Made by a program: the position numbers and the translations under genes
Part shown: positions 21,890 to 34,700 of the stretch, in pieces
Numbering within the stretch: position 1 is the first letter of the stretch
Layout: every line of letters begins with the position of its first letter
Source: Patella vulgata
Taxonomy: Eukaryota; Mollusca; Gastropoda; Patellidae
Length of the DNA stretch: 64,000 nucleotides
Direction: 5' to 3'
NCBI RefSeq assembly: GCF_932274485.2
Contig: NC_065879.2
Span: 16,232,591-16,296,590 of the forward strand
The notes under the pieces: model-generated
Seen by the model: only the letters and a program-made list of their open reading frames with translations
Told to the model about the DNA's origin: nothing
Databases searched by the model: none

Positions 21890-22203
21890 GAGAGAGAGAG
21901 AAAGAGAGAGAGAGAGAGAAATAGAGAGAGAGAGAGAGAAATGGAGTTTAAAGTCTACTCGACACAAACTAGGTCATTTCGGAACTAACATATGGTTTAA
22001 TTTTATTTCAATAATTCGCTTTTGCGTAGGGGTCTTTAGCAGTGGGAGGAAACCGGAGGACCCGGGGAAAACCCACGAGGTTGGACAGGCGACCCTACTC
22101 CTTGTCACATACAGCCGGGGATTCGAAACCACGCCAGTTGACTCAATGACAGGCCTTATGATACAGCACGCGCGTGCTAACCATTCGGCCATCCAACCCC
22201 CCG
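21890..22203 (-). repeat. SINE family B, full length
   Basis: (AG)n, AAACTAGGTCATTTCGGAAC, GGGGATTCGAAACCACGCC (B box), GCTAACCATTCGGCCATCC (A box), all in complement. The best-kept copy, about 250 bp past the 3' end of the CUB/SRCR gene. Confidence 0.88.
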
Positions 22204-22515
22204 ATTACCGATACCGACCTGATACCTTGGCCAATGTAGCGAATCTCATTGATTTAATAACTCACACAGCTTAGCAAAAAGCACCAACAACGTTCATAAC
22301 TACAACGTACAGCAACACTCGAGTCATACAAGATCAGTGTACAGCTGCTTAAGTATCTATTTTCTTCTTGCATCATGAGTTTGGACTCTATATTTACAGA
22401 GCAGTCCTATAACACGTCAAAGCATCAGCGGATGCAAATAGTTCACACCTACTACAGACAGTCCAGATCTGTTCATCTTAACACAAAGAAAATATATTGA
22501 ATGCTGCAATTATGG

Positions 22516-22521
22516 TTTATT
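22516..22521 (-). promoter_or_regulatory. Polyadenylation signal of the CUB/SRCR gene
   Basis: AATAAA on the minus strand 60 nt past the stop codon. Confidence 0.6.
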
Positions 22522-22580
22522 TCTTTAATGGTGTTTGTTTGTTACATCACTTAGTTATAATAATGCAATCACCATGGATA

Positions 22581-22714
22581 TTAGTTTCTTCGAATTTTGC
22601 TCAACAGTGCCATCAGCCTGGCAACTACGTCAGTGGCTTCGTTGACAGTTGCAATGGCTTCTTGCTTGATGTTCCCCAAATCCGCCTCTATCATCGACAC
22701 ATTACATCCTGGGT
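22581..22714 (-). CDS. CUB/SRCR gene exon 20 (C-terminal helical tail) and stop
   Basis: Residues 894-937: DPGCNVSMIEADLGN, then an uninterrupted stretch with I/A/V/L spaced every 3-4 residues (IKQEAIATVNEATDVVARL) ending KIRRN and TAA. It looks like an amphipathic or coiled-coil helix with one cysteine ahead of it, a possible oligomerisation tail (inference). Acceptor TTTTGTAG, phase 1. Confidence 0.82.
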
Positions 22715-25700
22715 CTACAAAACACGTACAATACAGTGCATTTCTATAACACAAAATGCTTTCAAGATTTATTTTAGTGATATATACGGGTTCTATTTTT
22801 GAAAAAATAGAATACATTTTAATTGCTTTGGTACATCGGCCGTCCAAATGACAGAATTTATATTCTAATTGCATTCCTAATGATTAACGAATCTTTTTAC
22901 AATTTGGTGTCTGGTTGTCTTTGTTGGGAATGAATCTTCAGTTCATTTGCATTTTCGAGTCCAATGCTACAACACATGTATCAAATGTTTTGTGAATGCC
23001 ACGAGGACATCCTGGAGGCAAGTGGATATTTTTTATCTAAATGGTTTCAAGATAATCACCACACGTATTATGGTCATATGCTGAATTTCACTCATTGGTA
23101 AAATGATGAATTTCAGTAATTTCGTAAAATGTTCCGATTTTTTCCCATTGCCATCTGTACATCTATTCATAGTTGAATGGTGAATTAGAGCATTGCATTA
23201 ATCATTAAAATGTTCGTATTACTTTCCAATAATTTAATAATGACCAACAATCAAGTCAGTTAATTATAAGTGATGGTTGCTTTGTACTAGGTAGGAAATT
23301 CTCCTTCGACCTAGACGCCATGTGACCATTTCAACTGAATGAATTACACAGATGGGACCGATGTTAAGACTAAGAAAACAACAATACCTGAATTCTGGTC
23401 ATCAACTACACATGATACAGCAGCGACAGAAGAACATACTCGTCTGGGATAGAAAGTCCTGCAGTCAGCTAAACTAGTTTCATTACCAGCACATGTATAT
23501 ATTTTATTTATCATGGTTCTGTTGACAATCGAGTATTGTCCGGGTAGAAGTCGACCACCTGATGGAAATCCCAACTCACTACAAACCACATTTACGGCAT
23601 TCTGATCAAAACCATCTCGACAAATTGTTTTATATTCTCTGTTGTCGTACACCAAAACAGCACCAGTTGAATTTCTGTATCCAGTGTCCAGTCGAACTTA
23701 AACCAAAATATTAACATAAGTTAAGTGAAACGGGCACCCAGAGAGTATTGCTGAACCATTCCGGGACCAAACAAAGCTTACAATAATAAGAGGCTAACAC
23801 TGCGAATACATAATCCAAATACATATAGATGAATAAATTCTGCCCGACTGAAATTTTACTGAATTGATCTGTAACTGTGCTATGTAAAATAGTCATATAT
23901 GCAAATTAGTGTACTAAATTCCAGACAACTACATGTATGTTTAAAGTCTACCTCAATGTTGAATTTTAAATATCTAGAAAACAGAATTTTCATCAAATAT
24001 AAATCAACTTCATTTGTCTGCTATATACAGCAGTGTATGGACCTTCCGTCCAATACTTCTAAGGTTAACCTAAAATATTTTTTAAAAAGTAATTAACGGA
24101 ATTCCGCAAATCGGACACAAACGTTATGTGTAACTCGACTATTAGTGTACCAACTTCTTATCAAATACGTCAAAATATATCTTCAAAATTCCTGAAAACA
24201 GAATTTCCATTAATCTTAATTCAACAAAGAGCCATAAATCAGTAAACAAATAATGGAATCCCATGAATTCTATACTCGATCGATCTACATTTCTGCTATA
24301 TACCCTCAATCGAATGCCTGACATATTATTAGGGCTTTAAAGTTATTACATGTCTGTATTGATTTCATATAATTAAATGAGGTTTAACGTCCTACTTTTC
24401 TACAAAAACTAGGCTAATGAAGACAGGGATTTCATACAACCAGCCTCGTATATCAGACACAAATCTTGTTTAGTGTGAACCTGTTAATTATTTATGAAGG
24501 TTTAATTAATATTCAGATTGTGCTTAATTGCATAGTAACAAGAGTCTTAAGTCTACATTAAAATAATAATTTATTTATATAATCTTGACTTGGGATAGTT
24601 GTAAATACTATGGAATGTCGAGTCTTTAATTTAGAAAACTTTAAAATTCAAAATATTAACTCTATGAGGAGGTCGAAACATTTAATAAAGTAACACGGCA
24701 AATTTAAATGCTACATATGGTACCAAATAAGCAATATACCGATTGATATTCAAAGCACAGTATACGAGACAATTAGCATACACCTACCTGATCCATAGCA
24801 ATATACAGTTTGGTGTCCAAACTGACAATCGCGTTGAAAACTCCATCCTTCGGATCTACATTGGTTTAGAGGACGTCCGTATGTTAAGCAACGGAAGACA
24901 TTCGCCCAAAATTCATCTCTCAAACTACTGGTTCTAGGTAAGATTTCGAGGTCTCCAGCTTTATATCCAAATTGTTGACATATCGCATTGACCGCATCAC
25001 CGTAAATATCATTAGGAATGCAAAGGTAGGCCCACGTATTGTTGTATAGAATCTGTACACGGCCGTTATTAGAGTTAGTACCAATCAACCTAAGTGGATT
25101 TGCTGAGATATAAAAGATACACACAATAATTTATAGATTTGTGAAATTGTGGACCTTCCAGACATAAATAATAAACTAGTACTAACGTACAGTGCACCAG
25201 CAGCCGAATCCGACGTAAACGTAGCAATCGTCGAATGAAAGGCCGACCGTCGATGCGAAATTGACCACAGACAAAAATACCAAGTCTCATGTCGATCTTA
25301 CATGAATTGCCAGAGCTTTTATATAGCCTTTTTCGAGGAACATCGCCGAACAATGACTAAAAAGCAGTTTCGGGCAACACTTTTCAGTAGTGAATACTTA
25401 CACTACTAAAAGATAGCCACACAAAGCGTGGAATACGCCCGCGCAGCAGCCTCGTCGCAACTGCAGCTTATCCCAAAGGAAAACTTGCATGCTTTGCAAA
25501 TCTGATAAGGATGTGGGATCCTTGACGAAATCTTACCTCTAGTGTTCATCCTCGATAGGGATCGATGACTTCAATGCTTTAAGCCAAATATGATCCATGA
25601 CAAAATTATAGCCGTTATCAAGTTCACAAGGGTTTTTGGAAAAGGGAGCATAACTCTGTAATATCGATAGGCTTCAATTTCTCATGACCCCTGTGCATCA

Positions 25701-28700
25701 CACCAAATGAGAAAAAAAAATCTCTTAAAATCTATAGCCTCTGTCATGTTCACAAGAGTGGGGGGCCTGGACTCATGAACGTAAAGTCGCAGAACGCTTA
25801 ATATCGACAGGGTTCGTCCTCTCATGACCCCAATGCTTCCCACCAAATTTGAAGAAAACCGTCCAAAAGCTAATTATTGACGGACCGACAGAGGGGGAGA
25901 CGACATAATACGCCCAGACTTAAATGTGGGCCTTTTAAAATGCACCGCACACACAGCTGAGAGATGCGTGCCAATTTATGGAGATATTTCTTAATGAAGC
26001 GTGATATGCAAGTTTAGTCATCTGGAACCCTAAAGGTATATAATTACGTCTCTAATTACTGAAATACTATGACACTATACGATCATATATCCACCAAAAA
26101 CTCCCAATCTGTAACTAGTCAAACATTCATCAGTCATAGCTGGTAGATGCGCGACAATTTATAGAGAATGAAATGAAGTGGGGACATTAAAGAGGACTTC
26201 ATAATGAAACGTGGTGTGGGAGTTTCGTTATCTGGGTCCCTAAAGTTATATAAAGACGTTTATAATTACTGAAACGGGACACACGCTGCAAAATCTTACA
26301 TGCACAAAAAGCTCCCGATTTGTTGGTAGGCAAACATTTATCAAACATTAGACCCTTTCGGTCGAAACCTAGCTGAGAGATACACGACAAATTATGGAGA
26401 CTACTTAATGAAGCGTGGTATGCCAGTTCGGTCATCTGGGTATCTAAAGTTATATAAATACGTTTCTATTATTACTGAAATACTAAGGAAACTACAAAAT
26501 CTTACATCCACAAAAAGCTCCCGATCTGTCGGTAGTTGAACATTCATCGGTGTATTGTACATCACAGGACCGTATGTTCCGCTCTTCGCCGGTACATTCT
26601 ACTGTATACTCAATTGGCGTATTAACGACTGGCCTGGGAAGAGTCAGAGCAACCCCATATAGATAACCAGCCTCACGACAAGCCACCTGTACCTCGTAAT
26701 CACCCCACTGATCGGGACAGATCACCCCCCATGTTCCATTATTGTATATTAAAACCTTGCCGTCTGGATTAATAATAGTATCACCATCTTGATCTAAAAC
26801 AAAAACATAAATATTGTTCACGACATTTTATTTCTTACAAATCGGTTAGGTTAGGTTGAAAATCCCCCTACCGCTTAAATAAACATGCTCCTTTATTTAA
26901 TAACGCCAATGACTGACCCGGCAATACCATATTCGCATTATACATTGATTTTTATCAAATAGGCTAAGAAAGCACCAATAACTTCCTTTCCAATCAAATC
27001 CCCAACTTGATATAAAATACATAGGTAGTTATGAAAGTGAGCATCAACAATTACCCAAGAGGTAATTAATAACACTTCGACTTAATACTTTTCTCAACTT
27101 TATAATTAATCGAATTTATACTTAGTTTACGCCTTACAGTGAATGCAATGCAAGCAATGGTTCATTCTACATAGTTTACGTTTCAGCAAGCACCATCTCC
27201 TTGTTGTCTTCAGACACATTTCGTATGTTTAAAAACATAGTCTTATTCTTATCAATAAAAGCTGTCGCGCGCTTTGTGTATTGAACCATTCATCATATAG
27301 AGTTTATATAAAGGGCCTTTGTGTATCAACAATGTAACTGTTCAGGGGCAATAACTCTAAACTGTATTTGTGAAATTATTCAACATGGCCACGAAAAGTT
27401 TGTACTCCAATGCTACCTATTTCTGAAAATTTGTAAAGAACTGAATCCTGTAGAATAAGTACGTGTAAAGGAAAGGTGCGTATAGAAACAATCTATTCCA
27501 GAAGACATAACACCAGAATTACTTTCTGCGAAAACGTTCATACATTCTCCCACAATGACAATTTTCCGAAAATCGATTGAAAACACAACGCCCTGAATTG
27601 TGTGTAAGATGACATAATCTGACCCACAATATATAACTTTAAAGGCCTTTGCATTATTTACGGACAAGAATAAAACTGCTTACATTGTTTTGGTGTGATA
27701 GTCAATGAAAATCCAGTCCCGGTTAAACTTCCATCACTACTAAATGATATCTGTACGCAACCCGTGTATGTAGTCACTAGATAAAAATGTCAAAAATAGT
27801 AAAATAAATATAGTGTATTTACTTTTCTTGAAAACGGAATCCAAAAATTGCGAAGAAAGACGTACTAGTGGAGAGTGCCATGTACGAGCCAGACTGTGCT
27901 TACTCTTTTCAAAACATCTGATACTACTTTAAATTGCTTCAATGGCATTCAATATTTGAGCTTGAAATATACAGGTCCCAGTTCTATGGAATACGGATGA
28001 AATGAAATGGGAGTTTAACGTCCTACTGTTCTGCTCCGAACTGGGCTAATGAAGACGGACATACGCCATACAGTGTGCTATGAGGGAAATTGTGCCCGGA
28101 CAGCGGCACAACTATCGAATTCTAACTGCCAGTGAATCTTTTACGTTCACACCAATGAAGACGGGACCTCGTTTTTTTTTGTCAGGCCCTGCGTCCAGCA
28201 TCACTGACATGGGGGAACCACATCGGAAAATCTGGATGAACTTTCTCGATCGAACATCCGACATCCAGACTAGCAAGCAGATGTCTTACACACTTGGCCA
28301 TCGTGACCCCTGTATGGAATACAATTAATGCTTGAAACGTCGCTCAGTAATAGGGAGTAATTAATTGTATTTCATAGAGGTGTGACATGCGTATTATACT
28401 ACCTTGTCATGGATATTTTGACACGTTTTGAAAGCCAAATTCACGTACTAGTACACTACTTTGTCACTGTGTATTTAAAGTGAAGATTACATATTTTCTA
28501 AGAAAGTGAAAAAAATAATTATTATGTTGCTTAATAGGTTGTCATATCACTATTATAAAATCGTAGGAATCATTCTACTACACATAATTTGATATATATT
28601 CTATTCGCCGACGGTATTTGGAAATGCCATCATTTAAACCGTAACTAAGTCTGCATAATAGAAGTACCTCGGTTACCTCCATTGCTTGGATCAATGACTT

Positions 28701-31700
28701 CATTTGTTTTGATGGCTAAAAGGAAGCTTTCAAAATGAAACACATTTTTGTCAGTATATCAACCGACAATAATCAATTTATAGGATTATTCCTAAACAAG
28801 ATAGGCCTGTGTATAGATGCAATTTATATTGCGGCTTTATTTTAACACACTTTAAACATATGACGTAAGAAAATGCAATTTTCGCTTTAAGGACTTCAAA
28901 TTTGAATTCTTAATACATTGGATTCTATTAATGTCAATCATCATAAACAGTCATACAAACCTTCGAAATTCCATTCTGTAAAACCACAGTATTTATTCCT
29001 TTGAATTGTCAACACATCAAAGGCGCACGATGATGTACGTTCAATATCAATTCTAGTAATATTAACAAGAACGCCAGGAGTATTAGTACAAACTGTCCAT
29101 GTACAGTTCTGGTTGTTACCATAGTTACCTCCAGTACCAGGATGATCTATTGTAGTTATATATCCCTGTCTACTCTCTAATGCACAAACTACACAGAAAA
29201 ACAACAAAATATACAAATAGTCAAATAAACTAAACACACACACATATTGCCCCACCAACTACAAATCCTAAAATCTCCATGTGAAATAACCTCTTTCTAT
29301 TTACTCGACGAATGGTAATTAAACTCACCGTTGGTACTACGTGGTCTTGATGTAGTCGAAGTGGGACGGGTTGTTGTGGCAATAAAATCTGGAAAGCAAA
29401 CAATACAAATTGCATAATATACATAATGTTTTCGGTATAATAGTTTAAAACTTTTTGACATGCTAGGACAAAATACAGTCCAGTTGATATAAGGAGGGTT
29501 GTTGGGTCGGTACAATCTGAAAATCAAACGATACAAATTGCATAATATACAGTAAGTTAACATGTTGTCTTTTATTTTCACTCAAACATTTAATTTTTTT
29601 ATGGCTAATGATGACAAGACACTTACTTTGTAGTGGTCTGATTTCTATTCTAAATCCGCTACCAGTGAAACTGCCGTCACTTGTAAAACTCACCCTCACA
29701 CATCCCTGGATCGTAGCCACTATAGATAAAAACAAGAAAATACATTCATCTGCACTGTAGCTGAGATATCAATTTGCTTTTCCAACGTTAGTAATGCTTT
29801 ATACTAGTCTGATGAATTGGGAACCTAAGGTGACGAACACTATCGATAAGGCAATGGATCCATGACCTTCCGTTGCCTGAGTTATCCCCCCACTCCCGAC
29901 CCCCTTTAAGCAGACCGGAAATAGGCTACAATTTTTGTCGGATTGACACTTACTAGTTGTCCAATGATTACTTGCATACTCTTCCAAAAGAGTAGAGGAT
30001 ATTCAGAAACACTACAAACCTGCGGAAATGCGCGGCTGTTTTTATTAGAGGTAACAAGTGTATGTTAATAACAGACCAATTGCCTACACATGAACATAAA
30101 CAGTTCATGTGGGCGGCTTATCTGACGGTCCCATTTCACTTGCAAAAAAGATTTTTGTCTTAATAATGAGTAATTGCCCCACCAATCCTCAGACATTCAG
30201 CAATTCGTCGTGGCATGCTCCTTATCAACCGTCCAATCACGATTTGGAGCAATCTGGTCTACCCCTCTTGCAGTGCCACGACCAATTCTTGCAGTGTTGT
30301 CCGTTGACGTTGACGTGGACGAACACGTCTCCCGATCAAATTAAACGTAACACACTAAAGCAAAGATACGCTAAACAGTAAATCTTGTGCAAGAACCAAT
30401 AGGAAAGCAAACTTGGATAGGATAAACCAGCAAGCGGCAGTTTTCATCAACACTTCCTTGAAGTGTCAAATTTGACAACGAACCCCTCCCACGTGTATGG
30501 CGCTATTGCGTGTCGCACATGCAGCTCGGTGGTTCTGTTGGGGCGATAAGTGTCCATGACTATTTATCATATCACAACCTGCATAGGTATTTGCATTTCA
30601 ATATTCTCTACTTTTTTGAAGAGTATATTTAGGATCTTGTCAACGCTGCCAATCCTTGGAATGTGAAAGAATGCAGACGCAAAAAAGGCTATGACACCAC
30701 TGTCCTCTTCTATTTATAATCTTATGGTCTAGAATATCCACATCATAGAACAATTTGGTGTGTTGTGTTTTTTCACAAGCTTTACAATTAAATGCAAACT
30801 TAGCGATTTTTGAGTTTTTATATTTTACAGGGGTTTTCTAAATGCCCTGATGAAGAATTCCATAAAGTCGTCAAATATTGGAACATAGTTCATAGAATAT
30901 CATGAGTTCGGAAGAAATTTTTAAGATTTGCGATCGAAAAGGTTTGACTCATCGACCAAATGAAACATTCCTGGAAACACGCGAGATCCAATACGACAAC
31001 AAATGTTGTCTGTAGAGCGTTCATATAAAACGTTGGATAGACAAATGGAAGATGGCTGCAGGTGAGGTGAGAGCACAAAAATATGTCCTTTGTCGAAAAG
31101 ATAGCCCGATTGTGCTGGAACAAAGATAACAACGTGATAGAATAATTGTTTATACCTTCAACATTCCTTATTACGAAACCACCACAGTATCTACGACTTT
31201 GAATTGTTAGCACATCATAGGCGCACGATGATGAACTTTCAATATCAATTCTAGTAATATCAACACGAACACCAGGAGTATTAGTACAAACTGTCCATGT
31301 ACAGTTCTGGTTGTTACCATAGTCACCTCCAGTACCAGGATGATCTATTGTAGTTACATTTCCCTGTCTTCTCTCTAATCCACAAACTACACAAAAAAGA
31401 AACTAACTATACAAATAGTCAAATGAAGTCATCATAAAGAAAATATAAACTACACATATAATCAAATAAACTTATCATAAACATCGAATTACACCTAGTC
31501 AAATGAACTAATCATTAACAAACAACACACTATACAAATAGTCAAATGAATTAGAAAACACGTAACAAACTAAACATTATCAATTATAACCAGCGGCTGC
31601 CAGGCAGGATACGCCCACATTTTGGATAGAGAACAAGCGTGATTTTTTGTACAATCAGGGGCAATTATCCAGAAAGTTATGGCCTGAAATGTCCAAATAT

Positions 31701-34700
31701 CAAAAGGGACAGAGATCTTTGGGATATAAAGATATGTTTTAGGTTTATCAAAATCGGATAAAAATTGTGACCCCTACAGGGTCCACACCTTCGTATTACA
31801 CACTTTACACAATTTGTGTACAAAGAGCGGCCATTTTGTCGGGCAGTTTCATTTCGATTTTCCAGAAATACGAATTCAACCTTCATTATGGTGGAATGGT
31901 GATCTATTTAAACGGTTTTTAAAATCGGAAAAAAATTGTGACCTCTAGAGAATCCGCAAGCTAAAATTGCGATTTTTCGAACAATCAGGGGCCAAAATCC
32001 AGAAAGTTAAGTTCGGGTAACTGCGATTATCAAAAGGAACCAAGCACTTAGTGTGTAATGGTGGTATATTCACACGTTTTTTTTAAACAAGCTAAAAACG
32101 TGTTAATTGCCATAATTCAGGAAGTTACGATCCGATATGTGCGAAAATCGGATCAAAATTGTGACCTTTAGAGGATCCACAACTTTGATTTACCAGAGAT
32201 TGGCCCGATTTTTACGAAATTCGAACTCAACAAACATTACGGTGTAACGGTGATATATTCGAATGTTTTTTTTAAATCGAATAATAATTGTGACCTCTAG
32301 AGGGACCACAAGTTAAACACGCGATTTTGCGTACAATCAGAGACCATAATTCACCCGATATGCGCGAATATTGAAAGGATCCGAGATCGTTGGGTTATAA
32401 ACTTGCATTTCAGGTGTCATCAAAATCGGATCCAAATTGTGGCCTCTAGAGGGTCCACAACTTTGATATACCAGATGTTTACACTATTTGCGTACGAGGG
32501 GCGGCCATTTTGTCAAGCAGTTTTGGTCTGATTTTCATGAAATTCGAACTTAACCATCCTTTGGGTATAAGGGTGATATATTCGAACGTTTTTTTTTAAA
32601 TCGGATAATAATTTTGACCTCTATCGGGTCCACAAGCTAAAAACGTGATTTTTCGGACAATTAGGGGCCATAATTCAGGAACTCGGACCTGTGGGTTATA
32701 AACAAGTATTTCAAGTTTCACAACCCTGATACACAATATTTTGACACTATTTGCGAACGAGGGGCGGCCATTTTGTGTTTGTCAGTTTTTAAGAAATTAG
32801 AACTCAACCAACCTTAGGGTGTAACGGTTTTTTTAAATCGGATAAAACAATGTGACCTCTATGGTGTCCACAAGCTAAAAACACGATTTTTCGTACAATT
32901 AGGGGCCATAATTCAGGAAGCTATGGTCCGATATGCGCGAATATCAAAAGGAACCGAGATCTGTTTGTTATAAACATACATTTCAAGTTTAAACCAAATC
33001 GGATAAAAATTGTGACCTTTACAGAGTTCACAAGTTAACAACGTGATTTTTCGTACAATCAAGGGCTATAATCAATGAAGTTACAGTCCGATACGTATGC
33101 CAATATCGAAAGGAACTGAGATCTTAGGGTGATAAACCTATATTTCAAGTTTCATTGAAATCGGATAAAAATTGTGACCTGTAGAGAATCCATAGGACAG
33201 GGGCGACGACAACATACGTCCACATGAAAATGTGGTCGTATAAAAAACCTTCATGTGAAATAACCTCTTTCTATTTACTCAAGGAATGGTAATTAAACTC
33301 ACCGTTGGTACTAGGTGGTCTTGATGTAGTCGAAGTGGCAGTAAAATCTGAAAGGCAAACAAATAAAATTGCATAATATACATAATGTTTTCGATATAAT
33401 AGTTTATAAACTTCTGTAGGCGATAGTGCCGCTGCCCGGGCAAAATTTCCCTCATAGCACACTGTATGGCGTATGCCCGTCTTCATTAGCCCTGTATAGG
33501 AGTAGGACGTTAAACCCCATTTCATTTCATTTCATTTCTTAACATGCTAGGACAAAATACAATCCAGTAGATATAGGAAGGGTTGTTGGGGCGTTTAAAT
33601 CTGAAAATCAAACTATACAAATTGCATAATATACAGTAAATTAACAAGTTGTCTTTTATTTTCACTCAACCATTTAAAATTTCTTATCGTTATTGATGAC
33701 TAGACACTTACTTTGTAGTGGTCTGATTTCTATTCTAAATCCGCTACCAGTGACACTGCCGTCACTTGTAAAACTTACTCTCACACATCCCTGGATCGTA
33801 GCCACTATAGATAAAAACAAGAAAATACATTCATCCGCATTGTAGCTGAGATAGAAAATTGCTTTTCCAAACCATAACAGAACAACGTTAGTAATGCTTT
33901 ATACTAGTGTGACGAATTGGGAACCAGAGGTGACGAACCCTATCGATAAGGCAACGTTCCATGACCTTCCGTTGCCGGAGTTACCCCCACCCCCACCCGA
34001 CCTCATTTCCGCAGACCGGAAATAGGCTACAATTTTTGACGGATTGACACTTACTAGTTGTTCAGAGATATTATGTTTAAAATATATTCAATGCTGCCAA
34101 TCTTTGGAATTTACAAGAATGCAATCTATGACACCACTGTTCTCTTCTATTAATAATCTCATGGTCTAGAATATCTAGAATGAAGTGTCAAATTTGACAA
34201 CGAACCCCACCCACGTGTATGGCGCTATTGCGTGTCGCACATGCAGCTCAGTGGTTCTCTTGGGGCGATAAGTTCTTCATCTGTGAACATAATCTCAAAG
34301 CATGTCAAGTGTCCATGACTATTTATCATATCACAACCTGCATAGGTATTTACATATCAATATCCCCTACTTTTGTAAGAGTATATTTAGGATCTTGTCA
34401 ATGCTGCCAATCCTTGGAATGTGAAAGAATGCAGACTCAAAAAAGGCTATGACACCACTGTTCTCTTTTATTAATAATCGTATGGTCTAGAATATCTACA
34501 TCATAGAACAATTTGGTGTGTTGTGTTTTTTCAAAAGTTTTACAATTAAATGTAAACTTAGCGATTTTTGAGTTTTTAAATTTGACAGGGGTTTTCTAAA
34601 TGCCCTGATGAAGAATTCCATAAAGTCGTCAAATATTGGAACATAGTTCATAGAATATCATGAGTTCGGAAGAAATTTGGAAGATTTGCGATCGAAAAGG

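Noticed and set aside
22140-22203. tRNA gene-like sequence (GGATGGCCGAATGGTTAGC and a B box)
   Set aside because: It is the head of SINE family B, repeated about ten times here and lacking a foldable acceptor stem and a proper tRNA 3' half.
25090-25353. 87-codon Arg-rich frame next to SRCR2
   Set aside because: Only its first codons overlap the exon flank; the rest is intron repeat.
29470-29520. Extra linker exon of the CUB/SRCR gene
   Set aside because: Good acceptor but no donor keeps phase 1; treated as a dead exon.
31590-33240. Possible CRISPR-like array
   Set aside because: Repeats are degenerate, units unequal and the host is a eukaryote.
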